Notes: generated by a model not told the origin, from the letters alone. A stretch of DNA of 61,097 nt from Nitrosomonas sp. (GCF_022842015.1 NZ_JALHQJ010000007.1:1-61097), one strand, 5' to 3'; shown: positions 33,719-42,924, counted from the first letter of the stretch. Made by a program: numbers and translations.

Positions 33719-34669
33719 ATGACAGATCTTATAACTACAGTCAATCGTGCACTCACTGCAAAAGAATTTCAGGGTCTTGCTGATGTTCCACCTGAAGTTG
33801 AATGGTTTGCCAATTTAGGTAACGCCGAGACTCGGCGCGCTTATGAAAATGCCTTAAAGGATTTTATGAATTTCACAGGTATTCAGAATCCGGAAGAATT
33901 CAGGATTGTAACTCGTGCCCATATTATTGCCTGGCGCGATGATTTGTTGAGTCGAACATTAAGTAGTATGAGCATTCGCCACCGTTTGGCGGCAATATCT
34001 TCTTTATTTGAGTACTTGTGTGAGAAAAATACAGTTACGCATAATCCAGTCAAGGGTGTGAAGCGACCAGCGGTAGAAAGTTATGAGGGGAAAACTCCGG
34101 CAATCGGCGATCATCAGGCACGCGAGTTGCTTAATGCGCCAGATGGTAGCTCACTTAAGGGCAAGCGCGATCGTGCAATACTGGCCACCCTACTCTATCA
34201 CGCACTGCGGCGTCATGAATTGTGCAAATTGAAGGTTAAGGATTTTAAGCAGGAGCGCCGTGGTGTACCCCATATAAAGATTTCCGGCAAAGGAGGAAAA
34301 ACTCGTTATGTACCACTGCATCCTGCTGCAAGCGGTTTAATCCATGATTATTTGGATGCTGCAGGACATAGTCTGGAAGATACTGGGGCATTATTCCGTT
34401 CAGCCAGTAATAACCGAGATAAGGAATCACAAAAACCAATTACGCCAGACGGCGTATACAAGTTGGTACAGAAATACTCTGAAAAATTGGGTTTCAAGAT
34501 CGGCGCACATTCGTTACGCGCAACGGCAGCCACTAATGCACTGGATCATCAAGCAGATATTGCGAAAGTGCAAGAATGGTTGGGTCATGCCAATATTGCT
34601 ACCACAAGAATTTATGATCATCGTAAAACCCGACCAGAGGATAGTCCAACGTTTAAGGTTGCTTATTGA
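33719..34669 (+). CDS. Xer-like tyrosine recombinase
   Basis: 316 residues. N-terminal SAM-like domain (NLGNAETRRAYENALKDFMNFTG), then a catalytic domain with the full set: Arg164 (HALRRHEL), Lys in GKGGKTR (about 191-194), HSLR at 264-267, His290 (WLGHANI) and nucleophile Tyr299 (TRIYDHR). One base after parE, so it is expressed with the toxin-antitoxin pair. It could resolve plasmid dimers or act as an integron/cassette-type integrase for this cargo block. No attachment site could be recognised. Confidence 0.9.
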   Translation: MTDLITTVNRALTAKEFQGLADVPPEVEWFANLGNAETRRAYENALKDFMNFTGIQNPEEFRIVTRAHIIAWRDDLLSRTLSSMSIRHRLAAISSLFEYLCEKNTVTHNPVKGVKRPAVESYEGKTPAIGDHQARELLNAPDGSSLKGKRDRAILATLLYHALRRHELCKLKVKDFKQERRGVPHIKISGKGGKTRYVPLHPAASGLIHDYLDAAGHSLEDTGALFRSASNNRDKESQKPITPDGVYKLVQKYSEKLGFKIGAHSLRATAATNALDHQADIAKVQEWLGHANIATTRIYDHRKTRPEDSPTFKVAY

Positions 34670-34917
34670 TTGCTTAATTGTTTGTGTCAAACAACATAGC
34701 ATAGGATTTATTCTGGATAATCTGAGTAAGTTTAGGTTTGAATTGATTGTGGATTATGTATGGCTTTTCAGTATCGCGTCAAAAGTTCACATAAATCATT
34801 AACTGGATTCACGTTTGATCTTGGTTCAGTGATGAAGTGAATCACTGAATTGTTTGCAGCATACTAATTTTTATTAGGGCTAAGTAATACTTTTTCGTAC
34901 GATAGAATTCGTTTTGA

Positions 34918-35688
34918 TCAAAGCCACAAAAGCCAAACTCCCCAACCAAGAAACAGAACACCGACCGTTTTTGAGAAATATTGCTGATGTATCGGCAAGA
35001 CCTTTTCAATTAAAACAAGCACCGTGATCAATGCCATCGCCAGCAGATTCATTACGCCTACAGCGAACATGATCATCATCTGCGCCCAGCAGCAACCTAG
35101 GCACATGCTGCCATGCTTCAGCCCCATTTGAAAAGATCCTCTTGCGCCATCACGCCATTCGGTTAACAAAAATCCCATGGGAGATCGACAATTTTGCAGA
35201 AAACTATTTTTTAACGGCGTAAATTGATAGATACCCGCCAAAATAAAAATAATTGCAGCCATTGTTTCATTCTGATTATCCATCATCGGCGATAAAAAAT
35301 GCAGCCCATGCATTTGCCATTGCAATACTGTTAGCGCGATACTAAACACTAACCATACCAGTAAATATGCCAATGAAAATAATGAAACAAACGGATGAAT
35401 TGTCTGCGTGTGCTGCTGACAGATTCTGGCATATACCAAAATCATCGGAATGGCGGAAGGCAACATCATGGCTGCCATCATTACCGCCCACATCAGATAA
35501 ACTAGGCCAAAATCTATCCATTTCCAGGCAAATGTTTCAGATGGCGGCATCCACATTTCAGACATGGGCAGGGATGTCATTTGCCAGTTCTGATAAAACA
35601 GATAAAACCAGGCAGCTACAATAACTGCCAGCATGGCTATCCAAGTAGCCAGTTGATTTTTAGGCATTAAATAGTTATAGGCAATCAT
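34918..35688 (-). CDS. DUF2182 integral membrane protein
   Basis: About 256 residues from ATG 35688 (an ORF opens upstream, but that part overlaps the DUF1326 gene). Several membrane helices: ATWIAMLAVIVAAWFYLFY, FGLVYLMWAVMMAAMMLPSAIPMIL, FSLAYLLVWLVFSIALTVL, MAAIIFILAGIYQFTPLKN, and a C-terminal pair. WAVMMAAMMLPSAIPM and KHGSMCLGCCWAQMMIMFAVGVMNL are family hallmarks; the Cys/Met-rich segment suggests metal binding. Directly downstream of DUF1326, its usual partner. The exact start is uncertain because no ribosome-binding site stands out. Confidence 0.8.
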   Translation of the reverse strand: MIAYNYLMPKNQLATWIAMLAVIVAAWFYLFYQNWQMTSLPMSEMWMPPSETFAWKWIDFGLVYLMWAVMMAAMMLPSAIPMILVYARICQQHTQTIHPFVSLFSLAYLLVWLVFSIALTVLQWQMHGLHFLSPMMDNQNETMAAIIFILAGIYQFTPLKNSFLQNCRSPMGFLLTEWRDGARGSFQMGLKHGSMCLGCCWAQMMIMFAVGVMNLLAMALITVLVLIEKVLPIHQQYFSKTVGVLFLGWGVWLLWL

Positions 35689-35740
35689 TTTGGTAGAGAT
35701 TGTCCATGCGTAAAATATTTCAAAAATGTTGTTTAATGCT

Positions 35741-36349
35741 TCAAGGTTGATACGTAAATGGCGAGTAATAACCATTACGTTCGGTAAATTTCCAGGCCTT
35801 ATCATAATCGTGGTATTCATATTGACTGGATTTTGCCACCACAGCCGGGTGGCTGGGTACAACACATAAGGGTGGGTTATCAATGGTTGCATCTCCGCCT
35901 TTGATTCCCTGGATACTCTCAATTGTTGCCTGTGCGATATCAGGAATAATTAATTGCCGCTTGCTACCTTGTTCCTGATAATCAATTTTAACCTTCTTGA
36001 CACCCCATACTTCAGTGACGAAACCCATCAAAATAGCCGGATGACCACCAAGTTTTCCTGCAAAGATTTGTGTGATCGCATCAAACTGCGCGTCCGTGGC
36101 GCGTTCATCCACATACAACGCGGCTTGCCAGTTACCCTCTTTCATATGACCCGGCGAATAGCAGGCTAATGCAACATTCAGACCATCCAGTTTTTCACTA
36201 TTCAAATAGCCGGAATCAATATGCCACGCGACCAGCAGTTTGCAGTTCCCTTCAGAGGGCGGTTGCAGCCAGACACATGGGCAGGCGGTTTCACAATTAC
36301 AGGCTTCAAAATAACTGCCCTGCAAGTTCCAATTAGTTGTTGTATTCAT
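35741..36349 (-). CDS. DUF1326 family protein
   Basis: 202 residues from ATG 36349 (TAGGAAAT 4-11 bp upstream). The start NWNLQGSYFEACNCETACPCVW with four clustered cysteines defines the family; GNCKLLVAWHID and YSPGHMKEGNWQAALYVDE are further conserved parts. The CNC/CPC cluster suggests metal or redox chemistry. The DUF1326-DUF2182 pair is recurrent; no activity is established. Third gene of a four-gene operon with DUF938, the SDR and DUF2182. Confidence 0.85.
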   Translation of the reverse strand: MNTTTNWNLQGSYFEACNCETACPCVWLQPPSEGNCKLLVAWHIDSGYLNSEKLDGLNVALACYSPGHMKEGNWQAALYVDERATDAQFDAITQIFAGKLGGHPAILMGFVTEVWGVKKVKIDYQEQGSKRQLIIPDIAQATIESIQGIKGGDATIDNPPLCVVPSHPAVVAKSSQYEYHDYDKAWKFTERNGYYSPFTYQP

Positions 36350-36365
36350 AATATTTCCTAATAAT

Positions 36366-37100
36366 TTAGAACGGCTCCTTGAAGGGCCGCAAATCCAGTT
36401 CATGAGTCCATGCGCTGCGTGGTTGCTGATGAATGGCCCAGTACGTTTGCACAATATCTTCCAATTGCAGCAGCCCTTCCTGACCTTTGGCCTCAACATA
36501 CTCTGGAAACTGACTGCGTGCACGGTCACCATCAATCACACCGTCAATCACCGTATGCACCACATGCACACCTCGCGGTGAAAATTCTCTCGCCAATCCT
36601 TGTGCCAGTGCCCTCAATCCAGCCTTAGCTGATGCAAATGCAGTAAAAGGGGGCTTGGCTCTTAATGAACCGGTTGCCCCAGTAAAAAATACTGTGCCTT
36701 GCTGTTGCGCTTGCATGATTGCCATGATTTCTTTGGCAAACAGGAATGCACCCAAACAGTTCTGTTGCCACAGAGTGGTGAATGTTTTCACGTCAGTCTG
36801 CAGAAATGGTGCAGGGATATTGCTGTCCACATTGTAGGCAGCAACCCGAATGACATCGCCGCGTTCCCGCAGCACACCAAAACACTGCGCAACATCCTGC
36901 TCAACAGTCACATCAGCAATAATGGATGTTGCTGTCCCCCCTACTTTTTGTATGAGCTGTACGACATGATTTAATTTTTCTTCACTACGGCCTACAATAA
37001 AAACATGCAAGCCTTTTTCAGCAAAATACGTGGCCAGCGCTGCACCCAAACCGCGCTCAGGCCCGACACCGACAACAATTGCTGAACCCGGCTGGTCCAT
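36366..37100 (-). CDS. Short-chain dehydrogenase/reductase-like protein
   Basis: 244 residues. Rossmann nucleotide-binding site VVGVGPERGLGAALATYFAEKG, and NCLGAFLFAKE in place of the usual NNAG-type strand. The active-site segment reads TGATGSLRAKPPFTAFASAKAGL: the catalytic Tyr of YxxxK appears to be Phe, with Lys kept. It is thus an atypical member that may not perform the standard oxidoreduction. The start codon ATG at 37100 is 2 bp after the DUF938 stop, so the genes are coupled. Confidence 0.8.
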   Translation of the reverse strand: MDQPGSAIVVGVGPERGLGAALATYFAEKGLHVFIVGRSEEKLNHVVQLIQKVGGTATSIIADVTVEQDVAQCFGVLRERGDVIRVAAYNVDSNIPAPFLQTDVKTFTTLWQQNCLGAFLFAKEIMAIMQAQQQGTVFFTGATGSLRAKPPFTAFASAKAGLRALAQGLAREFSPRGVHVVHTVIDGVIDGDRARSQFPEYVEAKGQEGLLQLEDIVQTYWAIHQQPRSAWTHELDLRPFKEPF

Positions 37101-37102
37101 CG

Positions 37103-37756
37103 TTAAATCTTCCCGAAGATCAATGAAAAGTTATTGCTGGGCATATTAATTCGTTCCTTGAGTTCCAAACCATAATTGGCGGCTGCCTTCTTCAAATCGG
37201 CGACATCCTTCAAACCCCATTCGGGTACTCCGACAGAACTTAAGGTTTCATGGAAAGCTTTATTGGAATCGGTAGAAAACTGGCCTTCAATCTGGAATGG
37301 TCCATAGATCAGCAAAAAACCATCATCTTTCAGCAGATGTGCAGCACATTTCATCATGCCATCGGCAATTGAAATCGGTGCTACCTGAAAAATATTAATG
37401 CAGAAAATAGCGGCAAATGATTTTTCTGGCCCTGGATTAAACCAAGTCTGCGGATCCGTCAAATCCAGATGAACCGGATCTGCAATATTATTATTGCCGA
37501 GATTGCCGCTTAATTCTTTGATGTTATCAAAAACTTCGACATCTTTATCCGATGGCTGAAAATGCAGATGTTCAAAATGCGGTGCAAAATAATTAATATG
37601 CATACCGCTACCGCTGGCCATTTCCAAAATACGCTCAGGATCTTTTGGTAATTTGTCTTTCAACACACCTAAAATTGGTTCACGATTACGCCCACCCGCC
37701 CAAGCAACATACTCACTCAGTGGATGTGGATCTAACGGAGGGATTTCCTGATTCAT
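37103..37756 (-). CDS. DUF938 SAM-dependent methyltransferase-like protein
   Basis: 217 residues. Start LDPHPLSEYVAWAGGRNREPILGVLKDKL and the SAM-binding ILEMASGSGMHINYFAPHFEHLHFQPSD are standard for DUF938; FAAIFCINIFQVAPISIADGMM and LLIYGPFQIEGQFSTDSNKAFHETL follow. Substrate unknown. First gene of the minus-strand operon, divergent from the DsrE gene; the 134-bp gap must hold both promoters. Confidence 0.85.
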   Translation of the reverse strand: MNQEIPPLDPHPLSEYVAWAGGRNREPILGVLKDKLPKDPERILEMASGSGMHINYFAPHFEHLHFQPSDKDVEVFDNIKELSGNLGNNNIADPVHLDLTDPQTWFNPGPEKSFAAIFCINIFQVAPISIADGMMKCAAHLLKDDGFLLIYGPFQIEGQFSTDSNKAFHETLSSVGVPEWGLKDVADLKKAAANYGLELKERINMPSNNFSLIFGKI

Positions 37757-37890
37757 GCTTGGCTCCTTTGGTAATTGAATTGTAAATTCTGAGGTATAGT
37801 ATAACGCAATGGCGCTTATCGATCATCAAACCGTTGTCAACATGACATTTGAGAGTCTAACGAACGACTATTGGAACTGAAGGAGATTAA

Positions 37891-38211
37891 ATGAAGCTTG
37901 TAATTATCATTTATTCGAATGACCCTGAAACTGTATGGAACGCCTTCCGGCTTGGAATTTTCTCCCGCAAGCAAGGGGATGTTGTTTCAGTCTTTTTGCT
38001 TGGAAAAGGTGTGGAAGTAGAATCTCTTGATAGAGACAAGTTTGATATTACCGGACAGATTCACAGTTTTTTGGATATAGGTGGTGCAATTCTAGCTTGT
38101 GGAACCTGTCTTAAACTTCGCCAGTCTGAAGAGTTAGGAATCTGCCCGATATCCACGATGCAGGATTTATATACGCTGATTCACGATTCAGATAAGGTAT
38201 TGAGCTTTTAG
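37891..38211 (+). CDS. DsrE-family protein
   Basis: 106 residues. KLVIIIYSNDPETVWNAFRLGIFSRKQGDVVSVFLLGKGVEVESL is the DsrE fold start, and ACGTCLKLR gives a CxxC pair in the place of the sulphur-carrier cysteine. DsrE-like proteins hand over persulphide sulphur. AGGAG is 5 bp before ATG. It lies 12 bp before a methyltransferase and probably forms an operon with it. Confidence 0.85.
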   Translation: MKLVIIIYSNDPETVWNAFRLGIFSRKQGDVVSVFLLGKGVEVESLDRDKFDITGQIHSFLDIGGAILACGTCLKLRQSEELGICPISTMQDLYTLIHDSDKVLSF

Positions 38212-38223
38212 AGAAATTACCCC

Positions 38224-38838
38224 ATGGATAATAAGCAGCATTGGGAACAGGTATATACCACTAAGGCATCTGACTCAGTTAGTTGGTTTCAGGAACACGC
38301 TGACCAGTCTCTGCGACTAATCCATAATACAAGACTCGGTAAAGATGCGGCCATTATTGATGTGGGAGGGGGAACTTCCAGACTAGTAGATGACCTTGTG
38401 GCAGAAGGCTATACTGATTTGACAGTATTTGATCTGTCATCAACTGCGCTTGCTGTTGCAAGGCAGCGTTTGGGGAAACATGCGGATATTGTTCACTGGA
38501 TAGAAGGCGATATTACCCGTGCAAAGTTTCCCATGAACCGATTCGACATTTGGCATGACCGTGCAGTGTTCCATTTTTTGACTGATCCGGCAGATCGCCA
38601 TGCTTATGTCGAGCGTGTCTTAAGTTCGGTTCGGCCAGGTGGACATGTGATTGTTGCCACTTTTGCCGAAGATGGACCAGAAAAATGTAGTGGTCTACCC
38701 GTGATGCGATACCAACCTGAAGCCCTACATGCGGTATTTGGAGATACTTTCCAGCTGGTCGAACATGAGAAAGAGGCACATCACACTCCGTTTGGCACCG
38801 TTCAGCAGTTTGTGTATTGCTATTGCCGCAAGAGGTAA
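38224..38838 (+). CDS. Class I SAM-dependent methyltransferase (TPMT/Tellurite-resistance-like)
   Basis: 204 residues: HWEQVYTTKASDSVSWFQEHADQSL, SAM-binding IIDVGGGTSRLVDDLVAEGYTDLTVFDLS, DIWHDRAVFHFLTDPADRHAYVERVLSSVRPGGHVIVATFAEDGPEKCSGLPVMRY. The WHDRAVFHFL and EKCSGLPV parts are typical of a group that includes thiol or metalloid methylases. Substrate not deducible. Coupled to the DsrE gene; downstream lies an arsenic-type permease on the other strand, so a metalloid link is possible but unproven. Confidence 0.8.
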   Translation: MDNKQHWEQVYTTKASDSVSWFQEHADQSLRLIHNTRLGKDAAIIDVGGGTSRLVDDLVAEGYTDLTVFDLSSTALAVARQRLGKHADIVHWIEGDITRAKFPMNRFDIWHDRAVFHFLTDPADRHAYVERVLSSVRPGGHVIVATFAEDGPEKCSGLPVMRYQPEALHAVFGDTFQLVEHEKEAHHTPFGTVQQFVYCYCRKR

Positions 38839-38910
38839 TAGCTAATTCTCCGAATATTTTTAGTAACTGCATAATCTTTCCCGCATAGAAGCACAACTTA
38901 TTTATCCTGA

Positions 38911-39909
38911 TTACTTCTTTTTGCTAAGCGCTTTTGAGATTTCTAAACTTTTAGACTCTTGAAAGATAATCGAAGGCACCAAGCGTATGTAAATCAACTC
39001 ACCGACCAACTCCACCAGCGTTTGAGTAACGATTACGACAGATGCCAGAATCCAACCGTCCGGCAAAGCTAGCGCTAAAGGCAGAACCACCAATGAATTC
39101 CGCGTTCCTGCGCTAAAAACGAGCGCTCTTCCTGCCTGTGTGTCCAGGCGAAATGCATATGCTATCAAGCGAGCAAGAAAGGGCATGATAGCCATAAAGG
39201 CAATATAAACTGGCACGACTTGTTCCACAACAGGGAGGTATTCTTCTATTCTGCCAATTTGAGATGCCACAACGAGAAGTAATGTAACCGCCATAAATGG
39301 CACCGGAAACCACGCCGTGACCTCAAGCCAGGTTGCACCGCTACGCTGGCGCTTTGCCCAAAACTCCGTTAGTAAGGCAAGCCCCAGTGGAAAAGCAATG
39401 AGTATAAGAAAAGCCTCAAGGAATGGCTCAGCACTCATGACTTGTGCAGCTTGTTCTCCCATGAAAAGCCATAGATACACGGGCAAAAGAAGCATCTGGG
39501 TAAGTAGCAGCAAAGGCGTGGAAGCAAGTACAAGCCGGGCATTGCCACGACCAAGGTGAGTAAAAACTACAACATAATCAATACAAGGTGTTAACAGAAC
39601 CAGATATACCCCTAGTAACAGCGGCGGGTGTTCCGGTAAAAGAAGCGACAATAACCAAACCACGATGGGCACGATGATAAAATTAACTAGCAATAGCGCA
39701 GCTGTAAACCGCTTATTCGCGAACGCCTCGCGCAGTTGAAGAAAAGGGATTTGCGCAAACATGCTATAAAGCAACAGCGCAAGCACGGGAGAAATCAAAT
39801 ACTCCAGGCTTGCGCCAAAGCTAGAATTCCACAACCCAAGCCCCATCCCGACAGCCAAGGCCACAGCATATAACCATATCTGATTTTCTTCTAGTCGTTC
39901 TCTTCGCAT
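38911..39909 (-). CDS. Arsenic-resistance/BASS-family permease
   Basis: 332 residues with about ten hydrophobic helices. ISPVLALLLYSMFAQIPF, LTPCIDYVVVFTHLGRGNARLVLASTPLLLL and FSAGTRNSLVVLPLALALP match the bile-acid/ACR3-type transporter plan; the Cys in TPCIDYVV is where ACR3 proteins carry their essential cysteine. Likely exports an oxyanion such as arsenite. No arsR or arsC lies beside it. Monocistronic on the minus strand. Confidence 0.8.
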   Translation of the reverse strand: MRRERLEENQIWLYAVALAVGMGLGLWNSSFGASLEYLISPVLALLLYSMFAQIPFLQLREAFANKRFTAALLLVNFIIVPIVVWLLSLLLPEHPPLLLGVYLVLLTPCIDYVVVFTHLGRGNARLVLASTPLLLLTQMLLLPVYLWLFMGEQAAQVMSAEPFLEAFLILIAFPLGLALLTEFWAKRQRSGATWLEVTAWFPVPFMAVTLLLVVASQIGRIEEYLPVVEQVVPVYIAFMAIMPFLARLIAYAFRLDTQAGRALVFSAGTRNSLVVLPLALALPDGWILASVVIVTQTLVELVGELIYIRLVPSIIFQESKSLEISKALSKKK

Positions 39910-40106
39910 TGTGTTTCCTTAAAATACATACCGTCATGGTACAGTGAAAAATTTGTGCCATAATTTGGCGCAGCGTTTTATTTCAATGTTTCTGATCATT
40001 TTGGTATAACCATTGTAGTTCAGTCTACGAATCTTCGATCAGTTCCATATAATTTTAATAAATCCGCTGAATTTAGAAATTCACATGCCGGAAAGAGAAT
40101 CTATTT

Positions 40107-41027
40107 ATGGCACATAACCACTCCCACGATCATGATCATGGCCATATCCCAAAAAACTTTGATCGCGCATTCGCAATTGGGATTGCGCTAAATGTAGGTT
40201 TCGTTGTGGTTGAAGTTATTTTTGGTTTATTTGCAAATTCTCTCGCGCTATTGGCAGATGCAGGCCATAACCTCAGCGATGTTTTGAGTTTATTATTCGC
40301 GTGGGGCGCAAGCGTCTTAGTACGCAAGTTACCAACACAGCGGCACACTTATGGTTTGCGCCGTACTTCGATATTGGCTGCATTGATTAATGCGCTAGTT
40401 TTGCTTGTTGCTGTCGGCGCCATCGCCTGGGAAGCCATTCTCAGATTTGGCCATCCCGAGTCAGTGGCAAGTGACACAGTCATTTGGGTGGCGTCAGTTG
40501 GCATAGTCATTAATGGATTCACGGCATGGTTATTCATGTCCGGCCAAAAGCAAGATATGAATATTCGCGGTGCATATTTGCACATGATGGCTGACGCAGC
40601 AGTTTCTCTTGGTGTTGTTTTGGCAGCTATTGCCATAAAATTTACGGACTGGTTGTGGTTGGACCCATTCATGAGCCTTGTGGTCGCCGTAATTATTGGT
40701 ATTGGCACTTGGGGCTTGCTCCGTGAATCGCTAAGTCTTGCTCTTGATGCTGTGCCAGCAAATATCCACCCGGCCAAAGTTGAAGCTTACCTCGCTAGTC
40801 TTCCAGGAATAGAAGCAGTTCACGACTTGCATATCTGGGCAATGAGCACGACGGAAATTGCGCTAACCGTGCATTTAATCAAGCCAGATGCAGTCATTGA
40901 TGATTTGCTATTGGTTCAAATTAATAATGAATTGCGTGAGCTGTTTGGAATTCAGCATACTACTGTTCAATTTGAACGTGGAGATACATCCCATCCCTGT
41001 AAGCAAGCACCAGCAGAAGTGGTTTAA
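40107..41027 (+). CDS. czcD: CDF-family cation exporter (CzcD-like)
   Basis: 306 residues. His-rich N-terminus (HNHSHDHDHGH), six membrane helices with the metal site residues in ADAGHNLSDV (helix 2) and YLHMMADAAVSLGV (helix 5), and a cytoplasmic C-terminal domain (EAYLASLPGIEAVHDLHIWAMST). Exports Zn, Co or Cd against protons. GGAAAG-type ribosome-binding site 11 bp upstream. Preceded by 197 bp of non-coding sequence after the divergent arsenic-type permease. Confidence 0.92.
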   Translation: MAHNHSHDHDHGHIPKNFDRAFAIGIALNVGFVVVEVIFGLFANSLALLADAGHNLSDVLSLLFAWGASVLVRKLPTQRHTYGLRRTSILAALINALVLLVAVGAIAWEAILRFGHPESVASDTVIWVASVGIVINGFTAWLFMSGQKQDMNIRGAYLHMMADAAVSLGVVLAAIAIKFTDWLWLDPFMSLVVAVIIGIGTWGLLRESLSLALDAVPANIHPAKVEAYLASLPGIEAVHDLHIWAMSTTEIALTVHLIKPDAVIDDLLLVQINNELRELFGIQHTTVQFERGDTSHPCKQAPAEVV

Positions 41028-41127
41028 AGTAGAAATGAGTAACTTTTGTTTTATCATCACAATAAATAATTATTCGAGAGCTCCGCAGGTTTTGTAAAAT
41101 TAATAATTACGTGACAAATATACACAA

Positions 41128-41355
41128 ATGAATACGATACAGTTGCAATCGACTATTACTTGCCCGAATTGTGGAACTCAAAAACTGGAGACGATGCCGA
41201 CCAATGCTTGTCAATTCTTTTATGAATGTGGATCTTGCCATCATTTATTGAAGGCTAAAGCGGGAGACTGCTGTGTTTACTGTTCTTATGGCAATGTGCC
41301 GTGTCCACCGATTCAACTGTCCGCTAGCAATTCTTCTGGTTGTACAGATTCTTGA
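41128..41355 (+). CDS. GDCCVxC-domain protein
   Basis: 75 residues with nine or more cysteines: ITCPNCGTQKLETMPTNACQFFYECGSCHHLLKAKAGDCCVYCSYG carries the diagnostic GDCCVYC plus two upstream CxxC pairs. Probably a small metal- or mercury-binding protein; in some relatives one Cys is selenocysteine, but here all are plain TGC/TGT. Stands 100 bp after the CDF gene within the metal block. Confidence 0.85.
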   Translation: MNTIQLQSTITCPNCGTQKLETMPTNACQFFYECGSCHHLLKAKAGDCCVYCSYGNVPCPPIQLSASNSSGCTDS

Positions 41356-41717
41356 ATTACCAAGTGCTAAACGTTATCGTGGTTTCTAGTCCTTATTGGA
41401 ATTCTGTCAAGGTTGCAATAAACCTGTTTAGACTTAACTTAAAAGGCACTCAATTTGATAAGTTAATATAAATGCGTACATTAAATATCTATATCATCTT
41501 GAACGCTACTAATTTTTAAGTTAAACAAATTCTTAATAAAGCACTCCGCTGCTTGCGGCAAGGTATAAACTACGCATTTCAATGTACTAGTTTCAACTAG
41601 CTTCTCTGTTCCAAGGAGTGGGGAATTGAACCTGCAAAGATTGTTCAAATCGAATGTTAAGCAGATTATTGCTTACCAATATGTGTGCAAAACTATATTT
41701 ATATCGGAGTGATAATC
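41356..41717. other. Non-coding stretch with a dispersed hairpin
   Basis: No gene seen. At 41541-41564 GCACTCCGCTGCTTGCGGC followed by AAGGTA repeats the hairpin found at 13760-13784 with weakened arms. The rest is AT-rich and contains the promoter for the CusF-like gene. Confidence 0.45.
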
Positions 41718-42068
41718 TTGAAAAGAAACATTAGTAATGTTTTTACCAATATTTGCAGTATGTTCGTGCTAATAATATTGTCTGGAGTGTTGGCCATGCA
41801 ACTTGCCGATATAGCAATCGCAGCACAGGAAGAAATGGTCGTCTCTCATGAGGGTATAGCAACTGTCAAAGCGATTGATATGAACCAAGGCATCGTGAAG
41901 CTAGCCCATGGCCCGATTGCATCCCTCAAATGGCCGTCTATGACCATGAATTTCAAGATTAAGGATAGAGCATTATTGCAAGAAATCAAGGTGGATAATG
42001 TTGTGACCTTTACATTCATTCAATCAGGCAGTGACTATATAGTCACGCGTATCCAGTCTAGCAAATAG
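41718..42068 (+). CDS. CusF-like periplasmic copper-binding protein
   Basis: 116 residues from TTG 41718, chosen because GGAG at 41706-41709 sits 8 bp upstream and the protein then starts MKRN-like with a signal peptide (SMFVLIILSGVLAMQLADIAIA). The body is a small beta-barrel: EGIATVKAIDMNQGIVKLAHGPIASLKWPSMTMNFKIKDR with the W-x-x-M-x-M Cu(I) ligands (WPSMTM). Works as a metallochaperone for Cus/Czc-type efflux; no RND pump is in the window. A GTG at 41685 is the longer alternative. Confidence 0.82.
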   Translation: MKRNISNVFTNICSMFVLIILSGVLAMQLADIAIAAQEEMVVSHEGIATVKAIDMNQGIVKLAHGPIASLKWPSMTMNFKIKDRALLQEIKVDNVVTFTFIQSGSDYIVTRIQSSK

Positions 42069-42097
42069 CCATCAAAACCATTTTTTAGAAAAATATA

Positions 42098-42898
42098 GTG
42101 CCAACTCCGGATATGCGCTTCTTTACCAGATACAAATTTATAATATTATTATTTTTATTAATACCAGTTTCAGCGTTAGCACACGGTATTTCTGAGGAAG
42201 ATAAGCTGCGAATGTTGAGTGGTGGATACCTCCAATACATAGGGCTTGGTGCTACCCACATGCTGACTGGATATGATCATTTACTGTTCCTATTTGGGGT
42301 AGTGTTTTTCCTGACCAGTTTCAAGGATATAGCAAAGTTTGTAACAGCCTTCACGGTCGGACACTGTATTACACTGATTTTTGCAACCTTCTACCAGATT
42401 ACCTGGAATTATTTTTTGATTGACGCGATTATTGCACTTAGTGTTATCTATAAGGGTTTTGACAATAACGGCGGCTTCCAGAAGTATCTGGATATGAAAT
42501 CACCCAACCTGTTAGGCGCGGTTTTTTTATTTGGTTTACTACACGGCTTTGGCCTTTCAACTCGCCTTCAGCAGTTGCCACTCGGCGACGATAGCACTGA
42601 CATTCTATTACGAATATTGAGTTTTAATCTGGGTGTAGAAATAGGGCAGATCGTTGCTTTGGTGGTCATGGTGGCTTTGCTTTCTTTATGGAGACATAAA
42701 CCATCTTTTCAACGATTTAGCTTTGCATCTAACCAATCTCTTATTTATGCCGGAGTACTCTTGCTGTTGATGCAATTACACGGGTATCAGCATGATTCTG
42801 ATCCTGATAGTTTCCGCTTTCCCAGCCAAGAACACAAACATGCGCATGAGGATCTAGAAGTTGAGCAGAGCATTGATACGGGGCGTGAAAGCCTTTAA
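42098..42898 (+). CDS. HupE/UreJ-2-family membrane protein
   Basis: 266 residues. Signal peptide (FIILLFLLIPVSALAHG), then GATHMLTGYDHLLFLFGVVFFLTSF, FTVGHCITLIFATF, FLFGLLHGFGLSTRLQQLPL and ILSFNLGVEIGQIVAL, all typical for HupE/UreJ. Proposed nickel or metal permease, with His residues in several helices. The last 40 residues are His/Glu-rich (HGYQHDSDPD, HKHAHED). GTG 42098 or ATG 42113 may start it. Sits between CusF-like and DUF6488-like genes and is likely co-transcribed with them. Confidence 0.85.
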   Translation: MPTPDMRFFTRYKFIILLFLLIPVSALAHGISEEDKLRMLSGGYLQYIGLGATHMLTGYDHLLFLFGVVFFLTSFKDIAKFVTAFTVGHCITLIFATFYQITWNYFLIDAIIALSVIYKGFDNNGGFQKYLDMKSPNLLGAVFLFGLLHGFGLSTRLQQLPLGDDSTDILLRILSFNLGVEIGQIVALVVMVALLSLWRHKPSFQRFSFASNQSLIYAGVLLLLMQLHGYQHDSDPDSFRFPSQEHKHAHEDLEVEQSIDTGRESL

Positions 42899-42924
42899 TT
42901 TACTAACTACCGAGGAGTAATTTA

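Noticed and set aside
34670-34917. Possible attachment site next to the Xer-like gene
   Set aside because: No tRNA end or direct repeat pair could be found in the 248 bp after the gene.
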